A stretch of 33,114 bases of DNA from Candidatus Methylomirabilota bacterium (GCA_025922915.1 JAICGY010000004.1:1-33114); one strand, 5' to 3'. Positions 9,586 to 18,632 are shown, counted from the stretch's first letter. Translations and numbers: made by a program. The notes: generated by a model not told the origin, from the sequence alone.

Positions 9586-10493
9586 CAGGCCTCTGCCGCC
9601 GCCTCGGTCTGCCGCTTGGCGTGATAGGAGCTGCGGACCAGCGGCCCGGCCTCCACGTGCGCGAACCCCAGGGCGTGGCCGATCTCGGCGAGCTCGCCGA
9701 ACTCGGCCGGCGGGTAGTACCGCGCCACCGGCAGGTGCGCGGGCGACGGCCGCAGGTACTGGCCCAGCGTGAGGATCGACACGCCGACCTGGTACAGGTC
9801 CCGCATCGTCAGGACCACCTCGTCTCGCTCCTCCCCGAGCCCGAGGATGATACCCGACTTCCTCGGCAGACCGGGCGCCAGCGCGCCCGCCCGGCGGAAG
9901 AGCTCGAGCGTCCGCTCGTACCGGCCCCCGTGACGGGCCAGCTTGTACAGCCGCGGCACCGTCTCGACGTTGTGGTTGAGGACGTCCGGCCCCGCCGCGA
10001 CGACCGTCTCGAGCGACGCGCGCCGGCCGAGGAAGTCCGGGATGAGCACCTCGATCCGGCAGGCGGGGGCCTGCCGGCGGACGGCGCCGATGGTGGCGGC
10101 CCAGTGGGCGGCGCCGCCGTCCGCGAGGTCGTCCCGGTTCACCGAGGTGATCACCACGTACTCCAGCCCGAGGGCGGCGACGGCCTGGCCGATCCGCTCC
10201 GGCTCCTCGCGGTCCTCCCACACGGGCGCCCCGTGGGCGATCGCACAGTAGCCGCAGTTCCGCGTGCAGACGTCGCCGAGGATGATGAACGTCGCGGTGG
10301 CGTCCTCCCAGCACTCGCCGATGTTCGGGCAGTGCGCCTCCTCGCAGACGGAGTGGAGGTTCAGCGCGCGCATCAGCCCCTTCAGCCGCATGTAGCGCGG
10401 CCCTCCGGGCGCGCGCACCTTCAGCCAGGGCGGCTTTCGCCCCTCGGGAGTCGCGCTCGGCTGGATCACCGGCAGTGGAAGCGTCACGCGCAA
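9585..10493 (-). CDS. lipA: Lipoyl synthase (radical SAM)
   Basis: CEEAHCPNIGEC plus CTRNCGYC (CxxxCxxC), NRDDLADGGA, NVETVPRLY. Start could be TTG at 10493 or GTG at 10487; GAGAGG lies 6 nt before the GTG. Confidence 0.94.
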   Translation of the reverse strand: MRVTLPLPVIQPSATPEGRKPPWLKVRAPGGPRYMRLKGLMRALNLHSVCEEAHCPNIGECWEDATATFIILGDVCTRNCGYCAIAHGAPVWEDREEPERIGQAVAALGLEYVVITSVNRDDLADGGAAHWAATIGAVRRQAPACRIEVLIPDFLGRRASLETVVAAGPDVLNHNVETVPRLYKLARHGGRYERTLELFRRAGALAPGLPRKSGIILGLGEERDEVVLTMRDLYQVGVSILTLGQYLRPSPAHLPVARYYPPAEFGELAEIGHALGFAHVEAGPLVRSSYHAKRQTEAAAEA

Positions 10494-10510
10494 CCTCTCA
10501 CAACCTATGC

Positions 10511-10519
10511 ATTATGCCA
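10511..10519 (-). promoter_or_regulatory. Putative extended -10 promoter element (TGG-CATAAT) for the lipA-nuo-pdh operon
   Basis: Minus strand reads TGGCATAATGCATAGGTTGTGAGAGG just upstream of lipA; no good -35 seen. Confidence 0.4.
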
Positions 10520-10694
10520 CGGCGGGCCACCGCGATCGCGCGAGGGGAGCATGGTGACGACGGGTGCGACGCGGAGGCCACCGGACCCTCGGGAGCGGCG
10601 AATTTCCGAGGCCGTCGCGCGGTGGCACTGCCGTTGCTCCCTCCGGGATGCAGGCGTGCACACGACACGTGCAGACTCGAAGGGAGAAATCACC

Positions 10695-11219
10695 ATGAGG
10701 ACATCGACGTTCACTTCACTGGTCCTCGCCGCCGCGCTCGGGCTGGCGCCGGCGATCGCCGCCGCGCAGGCCGGCGGTGCCGGCGGCGCGTCCGGTGGCT
10801 CCGGTGGGGCATCGGGCGGGCCGGCCGGGTCGTCCGGAGCCCCCGCATCGGGCGGCAGTGGCGACACCGGCACCTCGGGGGGCACCGGCAGCCCCGGGAC
10901 GGGTGGCCAGAGCGCGCCGAGCACGACCTCACCGCCTTCGGGGGGCGACCTCAGCGACAAGAGCCGCGGCGCCACGCCGAGCCCGTCGGCGGCCCCGTCG
11001 ACCACGACCGGCAGCCCGTCGGCGAGCCCGACCACGGGTGACTTCATGGGCCGTCACACCATGAGCGGCGAGGTCACGAAGATCGACAAGTCGACCGGCA
11101 TGTTCTCGCTCAGGACGAGCGAGGGGACGCTGGATCTGCACGCTCCGCCCTCCGCCCTCGCCGGCGTCGAGCAGGGCGACGAGGTCAGCGTCGAGATCGC
11201 GGTGAAGCCCGGCCAGTGA
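10695..11219 (+). CDS. Secreted low-complexity Gly/Ser/Pro/Thr-rich protein with a small conserved-looking C-terminal domain
   Basis: Signal-peptide-like MRTSTFTSLVLAAALGLAPAIAAAQA, then low-complexity linker, then GEVTKIDKSTGMFSLRTSEGTLDLHAPPSALAGVEQGDEVSVEIAVKPGQ. SD-like AAGGGAGA upstream of ATG. The supplied ORF extends 5' in frame. Confidence 0.75.
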   Translation: MRTSTFTSLVLAAALGLAPAIAAAQAGGAGGASGGSGGASGGPAGSSGAPASGGSGDTGTSGGTGSPGTGGQSAPSTTSPPSGGDLSDKSRGATPSPSAAPSTTTGSPSASPTTGDFMGRHTMSGEVTKIDKSTGMFSLRTSEGTLDLHAPPSALAGVEQGDEVSVEIAVKPGQ

Positions 11220-11229
11220 CCCATCCACC

Positions 11230-11261
11230 CGTGGCGGCCCGCCGCGCGGCGGGCCGCCACG
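11230..11261. terminator. 32-bp perfect palindrome, candidate bidirectional transcription terminator
   Basis: cgtggcggcccgccgcgcggcgggccgccacg is its own reverse complement; begins 10 bp after the stop of the 10695-11219 gene. No U-tract. Confidence 0.55.
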
Positions 11262-11537
11262 ACGCCCCCCGCCCGCCGTTCGTTCGTGGCTCGCGGGTCC
11301 GCAGAAGCTTCACGGTGACGGGGCCCCGCGCGAGCGACTAGCGTGCGCGCTCGGGAGGCGCGATGGCGATGGAGGCACAGGCGGAGATCCGCGCCGTGCA
11401 GCACGAGACGCTCCTCGAGGCGGCCCGCCTCGTCGCCGACTGGCCGGGCGGGGAATCGTGCGCACGGATGCTCAGGGACGGTGCGCGAGGCGTGCTCGTC
11501 GACGAGGACTTAGCGGGGCGGCCACGAGTCGCGCGGT

Positions 11538-11622
<85 letters not shown>

Positions 11623-11640
11623 GACCGTGGACGAGGGCGA

Positions 11641-11669
11641 AGTATACCCTCAAGCCGCACGCAGGACAA
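11641..11669 (-). promoter_or_regulatory. Sigma70-like promoter for tRNA-Leu
   Basis: Minus strand TTGTCC (11669-11664), 17-nt spacer, TATACT (11646-11641); tRNA 5' end at 11622. Confidence 0.65.
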
Positions 11670-11696
11670 ACGCGCACGGGCCGCCGGCGTGCCGGC

Positions 11697-12545
11697 TCAG
11701 CGCACCCGGCCCCGGCTCTGTCGCAGACGGGGGTCGAGGGCGTCGCGGATGCCCTCGCCGAGCAGGTTGTAGGAGAGCACGGTCAGCAAGATCGCCGTGC
11801 CGGGATAGACCGACAGCCACCAGGCCAGCTCGATCGAGTCCTTGCCCTCGTTGAGGATGTTGCCCCAGGTGGCGTGCGGGGGCTGCACCCCCAGTCCGAG
11901 GAAGGACAGCCCCGACTCGGTGAGGATGGCGGCCGGGATGCCGAGCGTCATGGCCACCAGCACCGGCCCCATTGCGTTCGGCAGGATGTGACGCCAGATG
12001 ATCCGGTAGGCGCTCGCCCCGATCGACTGCGACCAGATCACGAACTCGCGCTCCTTCAGCGCGAGGAACTCGGCCCGCACGAGCCGGGCCACGCCCATCC
12101 AGCCGGTGAGGCCGATCACGGCCATGATCGTCCAGATCGACGGCTTGAGGAAGGCGAGGACGGCGAGGAGCAGGAAGAACCGGGGAAAGACCAGCATCAG
12201 GTCGACCATGCGCATGATGGCGGCGTCGACGACCCCGCCGTGGTAGCCCGCGGCGGCCCCGAGCATCAGGCCGATCGCGGTGGCGATGCCCACCGACACG
12301 AAGCCCACCGCGAGCGACACGCGGGCGCCGTAGAGCATCCGCGAGAAGACGTCCCGCCCCAGCTGATCGGTGCCGAGCGGGTGCTGCCCGGAGGGCGGCG
12401 CCAGGATCTTCCGGACGTCGGGGCGGTTGGGATCCGAGGGCGCGATGACGGGCGCCAGCACGGCGAGGACGGCCAGGCAGAGCACCACCACGCCGCCGAT
12501 GACGGCCAGGCGGTTGCGCGTGAACGCGCGCCAGAAGGCCTGCAC
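11697..12545 (-). CDS. ABC transporter permease, oligopeptide/dipeptide type (OppC/DppC-like)
   Basis: [83 protein letters not shown] start near 12545 within a longer supplied ORF. Confidence 0.92.
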   Translation of the reverse strand: MQAFWRAFTRNRLAVIGGVVVLCLAVLAVLAPVIAPSDPNRPDVRKILAPPSGQHPLGTDQLGRDVFSRMLYGARVSLAVGFVSVGIATAIGLMLGAAAGYHGGVVDAAIMRMVDLMLVFPRFFLLLAVLAFLKPSIWTIMAVIGLTGWMGVARLVRAEFLALKEREFVIWSQSIGASAYRIIWRHILPNAMGPVLVAMTLGIPAAILTESGLSFLGLGVQPPHATWGNILNEGKDSIELAWWLSVYPGTAILLTVLSYNLLGEGIRDALDPRLRQSRGRVR

Positions 12546-12547
12546 CG

Positions 12548-13540
12548 TCAGCGCCGCCGGCGGCCCACGCGGATGCGCGGGTCGACCACGCTGTAGGCGA
12601 GGTCGGCGAGGAGGTTCGCGAAGAGGGTGAGGGCGGAGACGACCACCAGGTTGCCCATCAGGACGGGATAGTCGCGCTCGAACGCCGCCTGCACCATCAG
12701 CTGTCCCATCCCGGGGATCGCGAAAATGGACTCCACGATCACGCTGCCGCCGATCAGCCCGGGCAGCGACAGCCCGAGGATGGTCACGATCGGCAGCATG
12801 GCGTTGCGCAGCGCGTGCTTGCCGATGACCACGCGCTCGGCCAGCCCCTTGGCGCGCGCCGACTGGATGTAGTCCTGCCGGACGACCTCGAGCATGCTCT
12901 GCCGCATGTAGCGCGAGAACCCGGCGAGGCCGCCGAAGGTCGCCACCGCGACGGGCAGGATCAGGTGGCTCAGGAAATCCCACTGCTGCCGCCAGAAGGA
13001 AAGGTACTCCCAGTTCAGCGAGCGCAGGCCGGAGATCGGGAGCCAGTCGAGCTGCACGCCGAACAGGATCATCAGCAGCAGCGCGAGCCAGAAGTCGGGG
13101 GTGGCGAAGCCGACGAAGACGAAGACGGTGGTCACCTTGTCGAACGCCGAGTACTGCCGCGTGGCCGAGAGCACGCCGATGGGCACGGCGAGCGCGACGA
13201 TGATGACCATCTCCACCACGTTGAGGAGCAGCGTGATCGGCAACCGCTCGACGATCATGTCCAGCACCGGCCGGCCGTGCGGGGCGAAGGAGCGGCCGAA
13301 GTCCAGACGCACGATCCGGCCGAGCCAACGCCCGTACTGGACGTGCAGCGGCTGGTCGAGCCCGTAGAGCTCGCGGAGCGCCTGGTAGGCCTGGGCGCTG
13401 TGCCGCTCGCTCAGCTCGCCGCCCGTCTGGGTCGCCAGCGGATCACCCGGCGCCAGGTGGAGCACGATGAACGAGATGAACGTGATGCCGAGCAGCAGGG
13501 GGATCGCGACGAGGAGGCGCTGGGCGGCGTAGCCGAGCAT
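12548..13540 (-). CDS. ABC transporter permease, oligopeptide/dipeptide type (OppB/DppB-like)
   Basis: MLGYAAQRLLVAIPLLLGITFISFIVLHLAPGDP, SRYMRQSMLEVVRQDYIQSARAKGL, ALRNAMLPIVTILGLSLPGLIGGSVIVESIFAIPGMG. Confidence 0.93.
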   Translation of the reverse strand: MLGYAAQRLLVAIPLLLGITFISFIVLHLAPGDPLATQTGGELSERHSAQAYQALRELYGLDQPLHVQYGRWLGRIVRLDFGRSFAPHGRPVLDMIVERLPITLLLNVVEMVIIVALAVPIGVLSATRQYSAFDKVTTVFVFVGFATPDFWLALLLMILFGVQLDWLPISGLRSLNWEYLSFWRQQWDFLSHLILPVAVATFGGLAGFSRYMRQSMLEVVRQDYIQSARAKGLAERVVIGKHALRNAMLPIVTILGLSLPGLIGGSVIVESIFAIPGMGQLMVQAAFERDYPVLMGNLVVVSALTLFANLLADLAYSVVDPRIRVGRRRR

Positions 13541-13594
13541 CGGGCGGGTATTCTAGCTCGCGGCGCGCCGGAGCCGGGCGGGCGCCTCGCCGGC

Positions 13595-13627
13595 GGGCGG
13601 CGCCGCGGCCGGTATGCCGCGCCGCCC
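13595..13627 (-). other. Intercistronic stem-loop between the binding-protein and permease genes
   Basis: GGGCGGCGC (13595-13603) pairs with GCGCCGCCC (13619-13627), 15-nt loop, in a 116-bp gap. Confidence 0.4.
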
Positions 13628-13656
13628 CCCTCGCCCCGCTCGCCGCCCTCGCCCGC

Positions 13657-15315
13657 TCAGCCGGCGGTGTAGCGGTGCAGGTGCTTGGGGACGAACCACT
13701 CGGTGAAGTTCCAGCTGAGGCCAGCCGGCCCCGGATCCACCCCGTGGACGCGGCCGCTCACGGCGGGCAACGCGTCGCGCCAGTAGAGGAAGATCACCGG
13801 CTGGTCGGCCGCGAGGAGCGCGTGCAGCCGGTGGTAGGTGGCCACGCGCTCGGACTGCTCGCAGGTCGCGCGCCCCTTCTCCAGCAGCGCGTCCACCTCG
13901 CGGTTGCGGTAGGAGATGACGTTCAGCTGGTCCGGGCCCATCTGCGACGAGTGCCAGATCAGGTACTGGTCGGGGTCGATGCCCGTCCCCCAGCCGAGCA
14001 CGATCGCGTCGAAGCGGCGCTTGTTGACGTGCTCCTTGAGGAACGACGCCCACTCGAGGACGCGGATCTCGACGCCGACCCCGAGCTCGCGGAGGGACGC
14101 CTGGATGATCTCGGCGATCTTCTTCCGCTCGTCATTGCCCTGGTTGGTGAGGAGCTCGAAGGTGAACGGCCGCCCGTCCTTCACCAGCAGGCCGTCGGCG
14201 TTGCGCTGCTTCCAGCCCGCCGCCGCGAGCAGCGCCTGGGCCCGGGGGAGATCGTGGGGGACGGGCCGGACGTCCGGGTTCTCCGCCCAGGTGCCGGGGC
14301 GGAACGGGCCGGTGGCCTCCCGGCCGAGGCCGAAGACGACCCCCTGGAGGATCTCCTGCTTGTTGATGGCGTGCGCGAACGCCATGCGCACGCGGTGGTC
14401 CGCGAAGCGCGGGTCCTGGAGGTTGAAGCCGAGGTAGGTGTAGCCGCTGCCGGGGTAGCGGAACTTGTTGTAGGCCCGCTCGAACGCGGGGTACTCGGTC
14501 TGCCGCGTGTACTGCAGCGCGGTCAGGCCGGCCACGTCCACCCCCTTGGCCTTCAGCTCGAGGAAGATCGTCGCCTGGCTGGGGATGATCCGGTAGACGA
14601 CGCGCGAGATGTGGGGGCGGCCGGCGAAGTACTCCTGGTTGGCGACGAGCACGATCTTCTCGCCGGACTTCATCTCCTGGAAGCGGTACGGCCCCGTCCC
14701 GACCGGCGCGCTCCAGTTCTGCGGCGCCTCCCGCAGCTTGCCCGCCTCCACGTACTCCTCCAGGAGATGGCGCGGCAGGATCTTCATCCCCCACGAGAGC
14801 AGGGCCTTGGCGTACGGCTTGCCGTAGGTCACCCGCACCGTGTGCGGGTCCAGCGCCTCGACCCGCTCGACGTCCTGCAGGTCGCTCTTGTACGGGTTCG
14901 GCGTCTTGGGGTTGACCATGGCCGCCCACGTGAACACGACGTCGTCGGCGGTGAAGGCCCGGCCGTCGTGCCAGCGCACGTCGTCGTGGAGGCGGAACGT
15001 GAGCGTGAGGCAGTCGCGGCTGAACTCCCAGGAGCGGGCCAGCTCCCCCACCAGCTTCAGGTCGCGGTCGACCTTGACGAGGCCGTTGTAGAGGAGGTCG
15101 CCGACGGCATGGGAGGGGGCGTCGTTGGTAATGTTCGGAATGAGACCCGAGACGTTGCCGAGCGAGGCCTCGATCAGCGTGTCGCCGTAGGCCGGCACCG
15201 GTTCGCCCACGCGGGGAGCGGCCGGGGCCGACCCCGCCTCGCCGTCGCAGCCCGCCGCCAGCGCGAGCGCCGCCGCCAGGACGCCGAGCCGGCGGAGGAC
15301 GGCGAGACGGCCCAC
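13657..15315 (-). CDS. Peptide-type ABC transporter substrate-binding lipoprotein (SBP family 5)
   Basis: Lipobox-like LAAGC after a hydrophobic N-terminus; WEFSRDCLTLTFRLHDDVRWHDGRAFTADDVVFTW and VGTGPYRFQEMKSGEKIVLVANQEYF. Confidence 0.93.
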   Translation of the reverse strand: MGRLAVLRRLGVLAAALALAAGCDGEAGSAPAAPRVGEPVPAYGDTLIEASLGNVSGLIPNITNDAPSHAVGDLLYNGLVKVDRDLKLVGELARSWEFSRDCLTLTFRLHDDVRWHDGRAFTADDVVFTWAAMVNPKTPNPYKSDLQDVERVEALDPHTVRVTYGKPYAKALLSWGMKILPRHLLEEYVEAGKLREAPQNWSAPVGTGPYRFQEMKSGEKIVLVANQEYFAGRPHISRVVYRIIPSQATIFLELKAKGVDVAGLTALQYTRQTEYPAFERAYNKFRYPGSGYTYLGFNLQDPRFADHRVRMAFAHAINKQEILQGVVFGLGREATGPFRPGTWAENPDVRPVPHDLPRAQALLAAAGWKQRNADGLLVKDGRPFTFELLTNQGNDERKKIAEIIQASLRELGVGVEIRVLEWASFLKEHVNKRRFDAIVLGWGTGIDPDQYLIWHSSQMGPDQLNVISYRNREVDALLEKGRATCEQSERVATYHRLHALLAADQPVIFLYWRDALPAVSGRVHGVDPGPAGLSWNFTEWFVPKHLHRYTAG

Positions 15316-15316
15316 G

Positions 15317-15655
15317 CTACTTCGTCGGCGCGGCGGGGGCGGGGGTGGCCGGGGCCGGGGCCGGCGTCGCCGGCGCGGACGACGCCGGTGGCGCGGGCGC
15401 CGGCTCGCGGATCACGCTGCTCGCGCGCTCGCCACCGAGCAGCGCCAGCGTGAACGACGTGGCCGCGAACAGCACCGCGATGGCGCCGGTGATCTTGCCG
15501 AGGACCGTCGGCGTGCCCATGGACCCGAAGACGGCCTGGCTGCCGGCGCCGCCGAAGGCGGACCCGATGTCCGCGCCCTTGCCGGACTGCAGGAGCACGA
15601 TGCCGATGATGGCGAAACACATGAGCACGTGGAGCACGGTGAGCGCGACGATCAT
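15317..15655 (-). CDS. secG: Preprotein translocase subunit SecG
   Basis: LHVLMCFAIIGIVLLQSGKGADIGSAFGGAGSQAVFGSMGTPTVLGKITGAIAVLF; Ala/Pro-rich tail; next to tpiA. Confidence 0.92.
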   Translation of the reverse strand: MIVALTVLHVLMCFAIIGIVLLQSGKGADIGSAFGGAGSQAVFGSMGTPTVLGKITGAIAVLFAATSFTLALLGGERASSVIREPAPAPPASSAPATPAPAPATPAPAAPTK

Positions 15656-16435
15656 CTACTCCCCTCTCGAGGCGGCGCCGCGCGCCGCCTTCCTGACGAT
15701 CGCGATGAATCCCGGGCCGGTGAGGCTGGCTCCCCCGACGAGGGCGCCGTCGATCTCGGCCTCGGCCATGAGCGCATCGGCGTTGTCGGCCTTGACGCTG
15801 CCGCCGTAGAGGATCCGCAGCCTCTGGGCGACCTCCTTCGAGGTCACTTCCGACAGCAGCCCGCGCAGGTAGCCGTGCACCTCCGCCGCCTGCCCCGGCG
15901 TGGCGTTGACGCCGGTGCCGATCGCCCACACGGGCTCGTACGCGAGCACGCACCGGGTGACGGCGGCGGGCTCGAGGCCGACCAGGCCGGCCCGCAGCTG
16001 GCCCTCCACGGTGGTGAACGTGAGCCCCTGCCGGCGCTCCTCCGCCGTCTCGCCGACGCAGAGCACGGGCGTGAGGTTGTGCCGCAGCGCCGCCGCGACC
16101 TTGCGGGCGATCTGCTCGTCGGTCTCGCCCATCTCCCGCCGGCGCTCCGAATGACCGAGCAGCACCAGCCGGCAGCCGAGGTCCGCGAGCATCGGTGCCG
16201 CGATCTCGCCGGTGTGGGCGCCGGTGTCCTCCCAGTGGCAGTTCTGGCCGCCGACGGCGATCGGCGTGCCGGCCAGCGTCTCCGCCACGGCGGGCAGCGC
16301 CGTGAACGGCGGGCAAACCGCCACCTCGACGCCCCGCGGGCGCTTGAGCCCGTCGCGGAGGGCCCCGGCCAGGGCGCGCGCCTCCGCCACCGTGCCGTGC
16401 ATCTTCCAGTTGCCGATCACGAGCGGCGTGCGCAT
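15656..16435 (-). CDS. tpiA: Triosephosphate isomerase
   Basis: MRTPLVIGNWKMHGT, VLLGHSERRREMGETD, YEPVWAIGTG, ILYGGSVKADNA, GALVGGASL. Confidence 0.96.
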   Translation of the reverse strand: MRTPLVIGNWKMHGTVAEARALAGALRDGLKRPRGVEVAVCPPFTALPAVAETLAGTPIAVGGQNCHWEDTGAHTGEIAAPMLADLGCRLVLLGHSERRREMGETDEQIARKVAAALRHNLTPVLCVGETAEERRQGLTFTTVEGQLRAGLVGLEPAAVTRCVLAYEPVWAIGTGVNATPGQAAEVHGYLRGLLSEVTSKEVAQRLRILYGGSVKADNADALMAEAEIDGALVGGASLTGPGFIAIVRKAARGAASRGE

Positions 16436-17616
16436 CCATCCTCCGCGAGAGCGACGACACCGGGCAGCGCCCGACCCTCGAGGAACTCGAGGAACGCCCC
16501 GCCCGCCGTCGAGATGTACCCGATCCGGTCGCTGACCCCGGCCTGGTTCACGGCCGCGATGGTATCGCCTCCGCCGACCACGGAGAAGGCCGCCGATTCG
16601 GCGACGGCCCGGGCGATCGCCACCGTGCCGGCGGCGAAGGCCGGCTTCTCGAAGACGCCCATCGGTCCGTTCCAGACGATGGTCCGGGCGCCCTTCAGGA
16701 CCGCGGCGAAGCGCTCGACGGTGAGCGGGCCGATGTCGAGGCCCATCTGGGCATCGGGGATCTCCCGGATGCCGACGACGCGTCCGGCGGGGCTGTCGAG
16801 ACCGTCGGCCACCACGACGTCGACCGGGAGGACCACGTTCGTGGAGCGGCGGCGCGCCTCGTCCAGCGCCCCCCGCGCGGTCTCGACGCGCTCGGGCTCC
16901 ACCAGGGACCGGCCGACGGGGTGACCGAGGGCACGCAGGAAGGTGAAGGCCATGCCGCCGCCGATGAGGAGGGCGTCGACCCGCTCCAGCAGGTGCTCGA
17001 CCAGGGCCACCTTGTCGGAGACCTTGGCGCCGCCCAGCACGGCGGCGAGCGGACGCTCGGGCGCCTCCAGGAGCCGGCCGAGCGCCGTGAGCTCCTGCTG
17101 CATCAGCAGCCCGGCCGCGGCCGGCCGGAGGTGTCGGGTGATGGCCTCGATCGAGGCATGGGCCCGGTGGGCGGCCGCGAAGGCGTCGTTGACGTACACG
17201 TCGGCGAGGGCGGCGAGGCGCCGGGCGAACTCGTCGTCGTTGGCCTCCTCGGCGGCGTGGAAGCGGAGGTTCTCGAGCAGGAGCACCTCGCCCGGCGCCA
17301 GCGCCCGTGCCATCGCCTCCACCTCGGGCCCCACGCAGTCGGGCGCCAGGGTGACCGTCCGTCCCAGCAGCGCGGCCAGCCGCCCGGCGACGGGACGCAG
17401 CGAGTAACGCGGGTCGGGCGCGCCCTTCGGGCGGCCCAGGTGCGAGGCGAGCACGACGGCGGCGCCCCGGTCGAGCAGGAGCCGGATCGTGGGCAGGACG
17501 GCGCGGAGCCGAGTATCGTCCGACACCGCGCCGGCCTCGAGCGGGACGTTGAGGTCGACGCGCAGGAACACGCGCCGGCCCCGGACGTCCACGTGCTCGA
17601 CGGAGAGCGTGCGCAC
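16417..17616 (-). CDS. pgk: Phosphoglycerate kinase
   Basis: FLRVDLNVPLEAGAVSDDTRL, ASHLGRPKG, LLLENLRFHAAEEANDDEFARRLA, VLGGAKVSDK, WNGPMGVFE, VVGGGDTIAA. GTG start at 17616. Confidence 0.95.
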   Translation of the reverse strand: MRTLSVEHVDVRGRRVFLRVDLNVPLEAGAVSDDTRLRAVLPTIRLLLDRGAAVVLASHLGRPKGAPDPRYSLRPVAGRLAALLGRTVTLAPDCVGPEVEAMARALAPGEVLLLENLRFHAAEEANDDEFARRLAALADVYVNDAFAAAHRAHASIEAITRHLRPAAAGLLMQQELTALGRLLEAPERPLAAVLGGAKVSDKVALVEHLLERVDALLIGGGMAFTFLRALGHPVGRSLVEPERVETARGALDEARRRSTNVVLPVDVVVADGLDSPAGRVVGIREIPDAQMGLDIGPLTVERFAAVLKGARTIVWNGPMGVFEKPAFAAGTVAIARAVAESAAFSVVGGGDTIAAVNQAGVSDRIGYISTAGGAFLEFLEGRALPGVVALAEDGCARRS

Positions 17617-17627
17617 CGGTCGGCCGG

Positions 17628-18632
17628 CTACAGGCTCTTGCCGATGAAGCGGATCAGGTCGCGCACCCGGCAGGAGTACCCCCACTCGTTGTCGTACCAG
17701 GCCAGGACCTTGATCAGGTTGCCCTCGATCAGCGCGGTCGAGGGCAGGTCGACGATCGAAGAGTGGGCGTTGCCGTTGAAGTCCGAGGAGACGAGCTCCT
17801 CGTCGGTGGCGTCGAGGATGCCCCGGAGCGCTCCGGACGCCGCCTCCCGGTAGGCCTCGTTCACGGCCTGGACGCTCGCCGTCCGGTCCAGCTCCGCCAC
17901 CAGGTCGATGACCGACACGTTGGCGGTGGGCACGCGGATGGCGATCCCGTCGAGCTTCCCCTTGAGCTTGGGCAGCACCAGCCCCACCGCGGTGGCCGCC
18001 CCCGTCGTGGTCGGGATCATGCTGAGCGCGGCGGCCCGCGCCCGCCGCAGGTCCTTGTGCGGGAAGTCGTGTACCGGCTGGTCGTTGGTGTACGAGTGCA
18101 CGGTCGAGGCGAAGCCCCGCTTGATGCCGAAGCGGTCGTCGAGGACCTTGGCCACGGTGGCCAGGCAGTTCGTCGTGCACGAGGCGTTCGAGATGATCCG
18201 GTGCCGGGCCGGATCGTAGCTCTTCTCGTTGACGCCGAGCACGAGGGTCACGTCCGGGTCCTTCGCGGGCGCGGTGATGATCACCTTCTTGGCGCCGGCC
18301 GCGATGTGCTTGGAGGCGGTGGCGGTGTCCCGGAAGATGCCCGTCGACTCGACGACCACGTCGACGCCGAGCTCCCGCCAGGGCAGGGCGCCGGGGTCCT
18401 TGATCGCGCACACGCGGATCTCCCGCCCGTTGACGAAGATCGCCTCGCCCTTGGCCGTGACGTCGGCCGCGAGCGTGCCGTGCACGGAGTCGTGCTTCAG
18501 CAGGTGGGCGAGCGTCCGGGCATCGGCGAGGTCGTTCACGCCGACCACCTCGAGCTCGGGGGTCTCGAGGGCGGTCCGGAAGAAGACGCGCCCGATGCGG
18601 CCGAAGCCGTTGACACCGACTCGAATGCTCAT
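17628..18632 (-). CDS. gap: Glyceraldehyde-3-phosphate dehydrogenase, type I
   Basis: RVGVNGFGRIGRVFFR, ISNASCTTNCLA, WYDNEWGYSCRVRDLI. Confidence 0.96.
   Translation of the reverse strand: MSIRVGVNGFGRIGRVFFRTALETPELEVVGVNDLADARTLAHLLKHDSVHGTLAADVTAKGEAIFVNGREIRVCAIKDPGALPWRELGVDVVVESTGIFRDTATASKHIAAGAKKVIITAPAKDPDVTLVLGVNEKSYDPARHRIISNASCTTNCLATVAKVLDDRFGIKRGFASTVHSYTNDQPVHDFPHKDLRRARAAALSMIPTTTGAATAVGLVLPKLKGKLDGIAIRVPTANVSVIDLVAELDRTASVQAVNEAYREAASGALRGILDATDEELVSSDFNGNAHSSIVDLPSTALIEGNLIKVLAWYDNEWGYSCRVRDLIRFIGKSL

Noticed and set aside
15317-18632. gap-pgk-tpiA-secG linkage as a novel cluster
   Set aside because: This gene order is common in bacteria; only the attached ABC transporter is worth noting.
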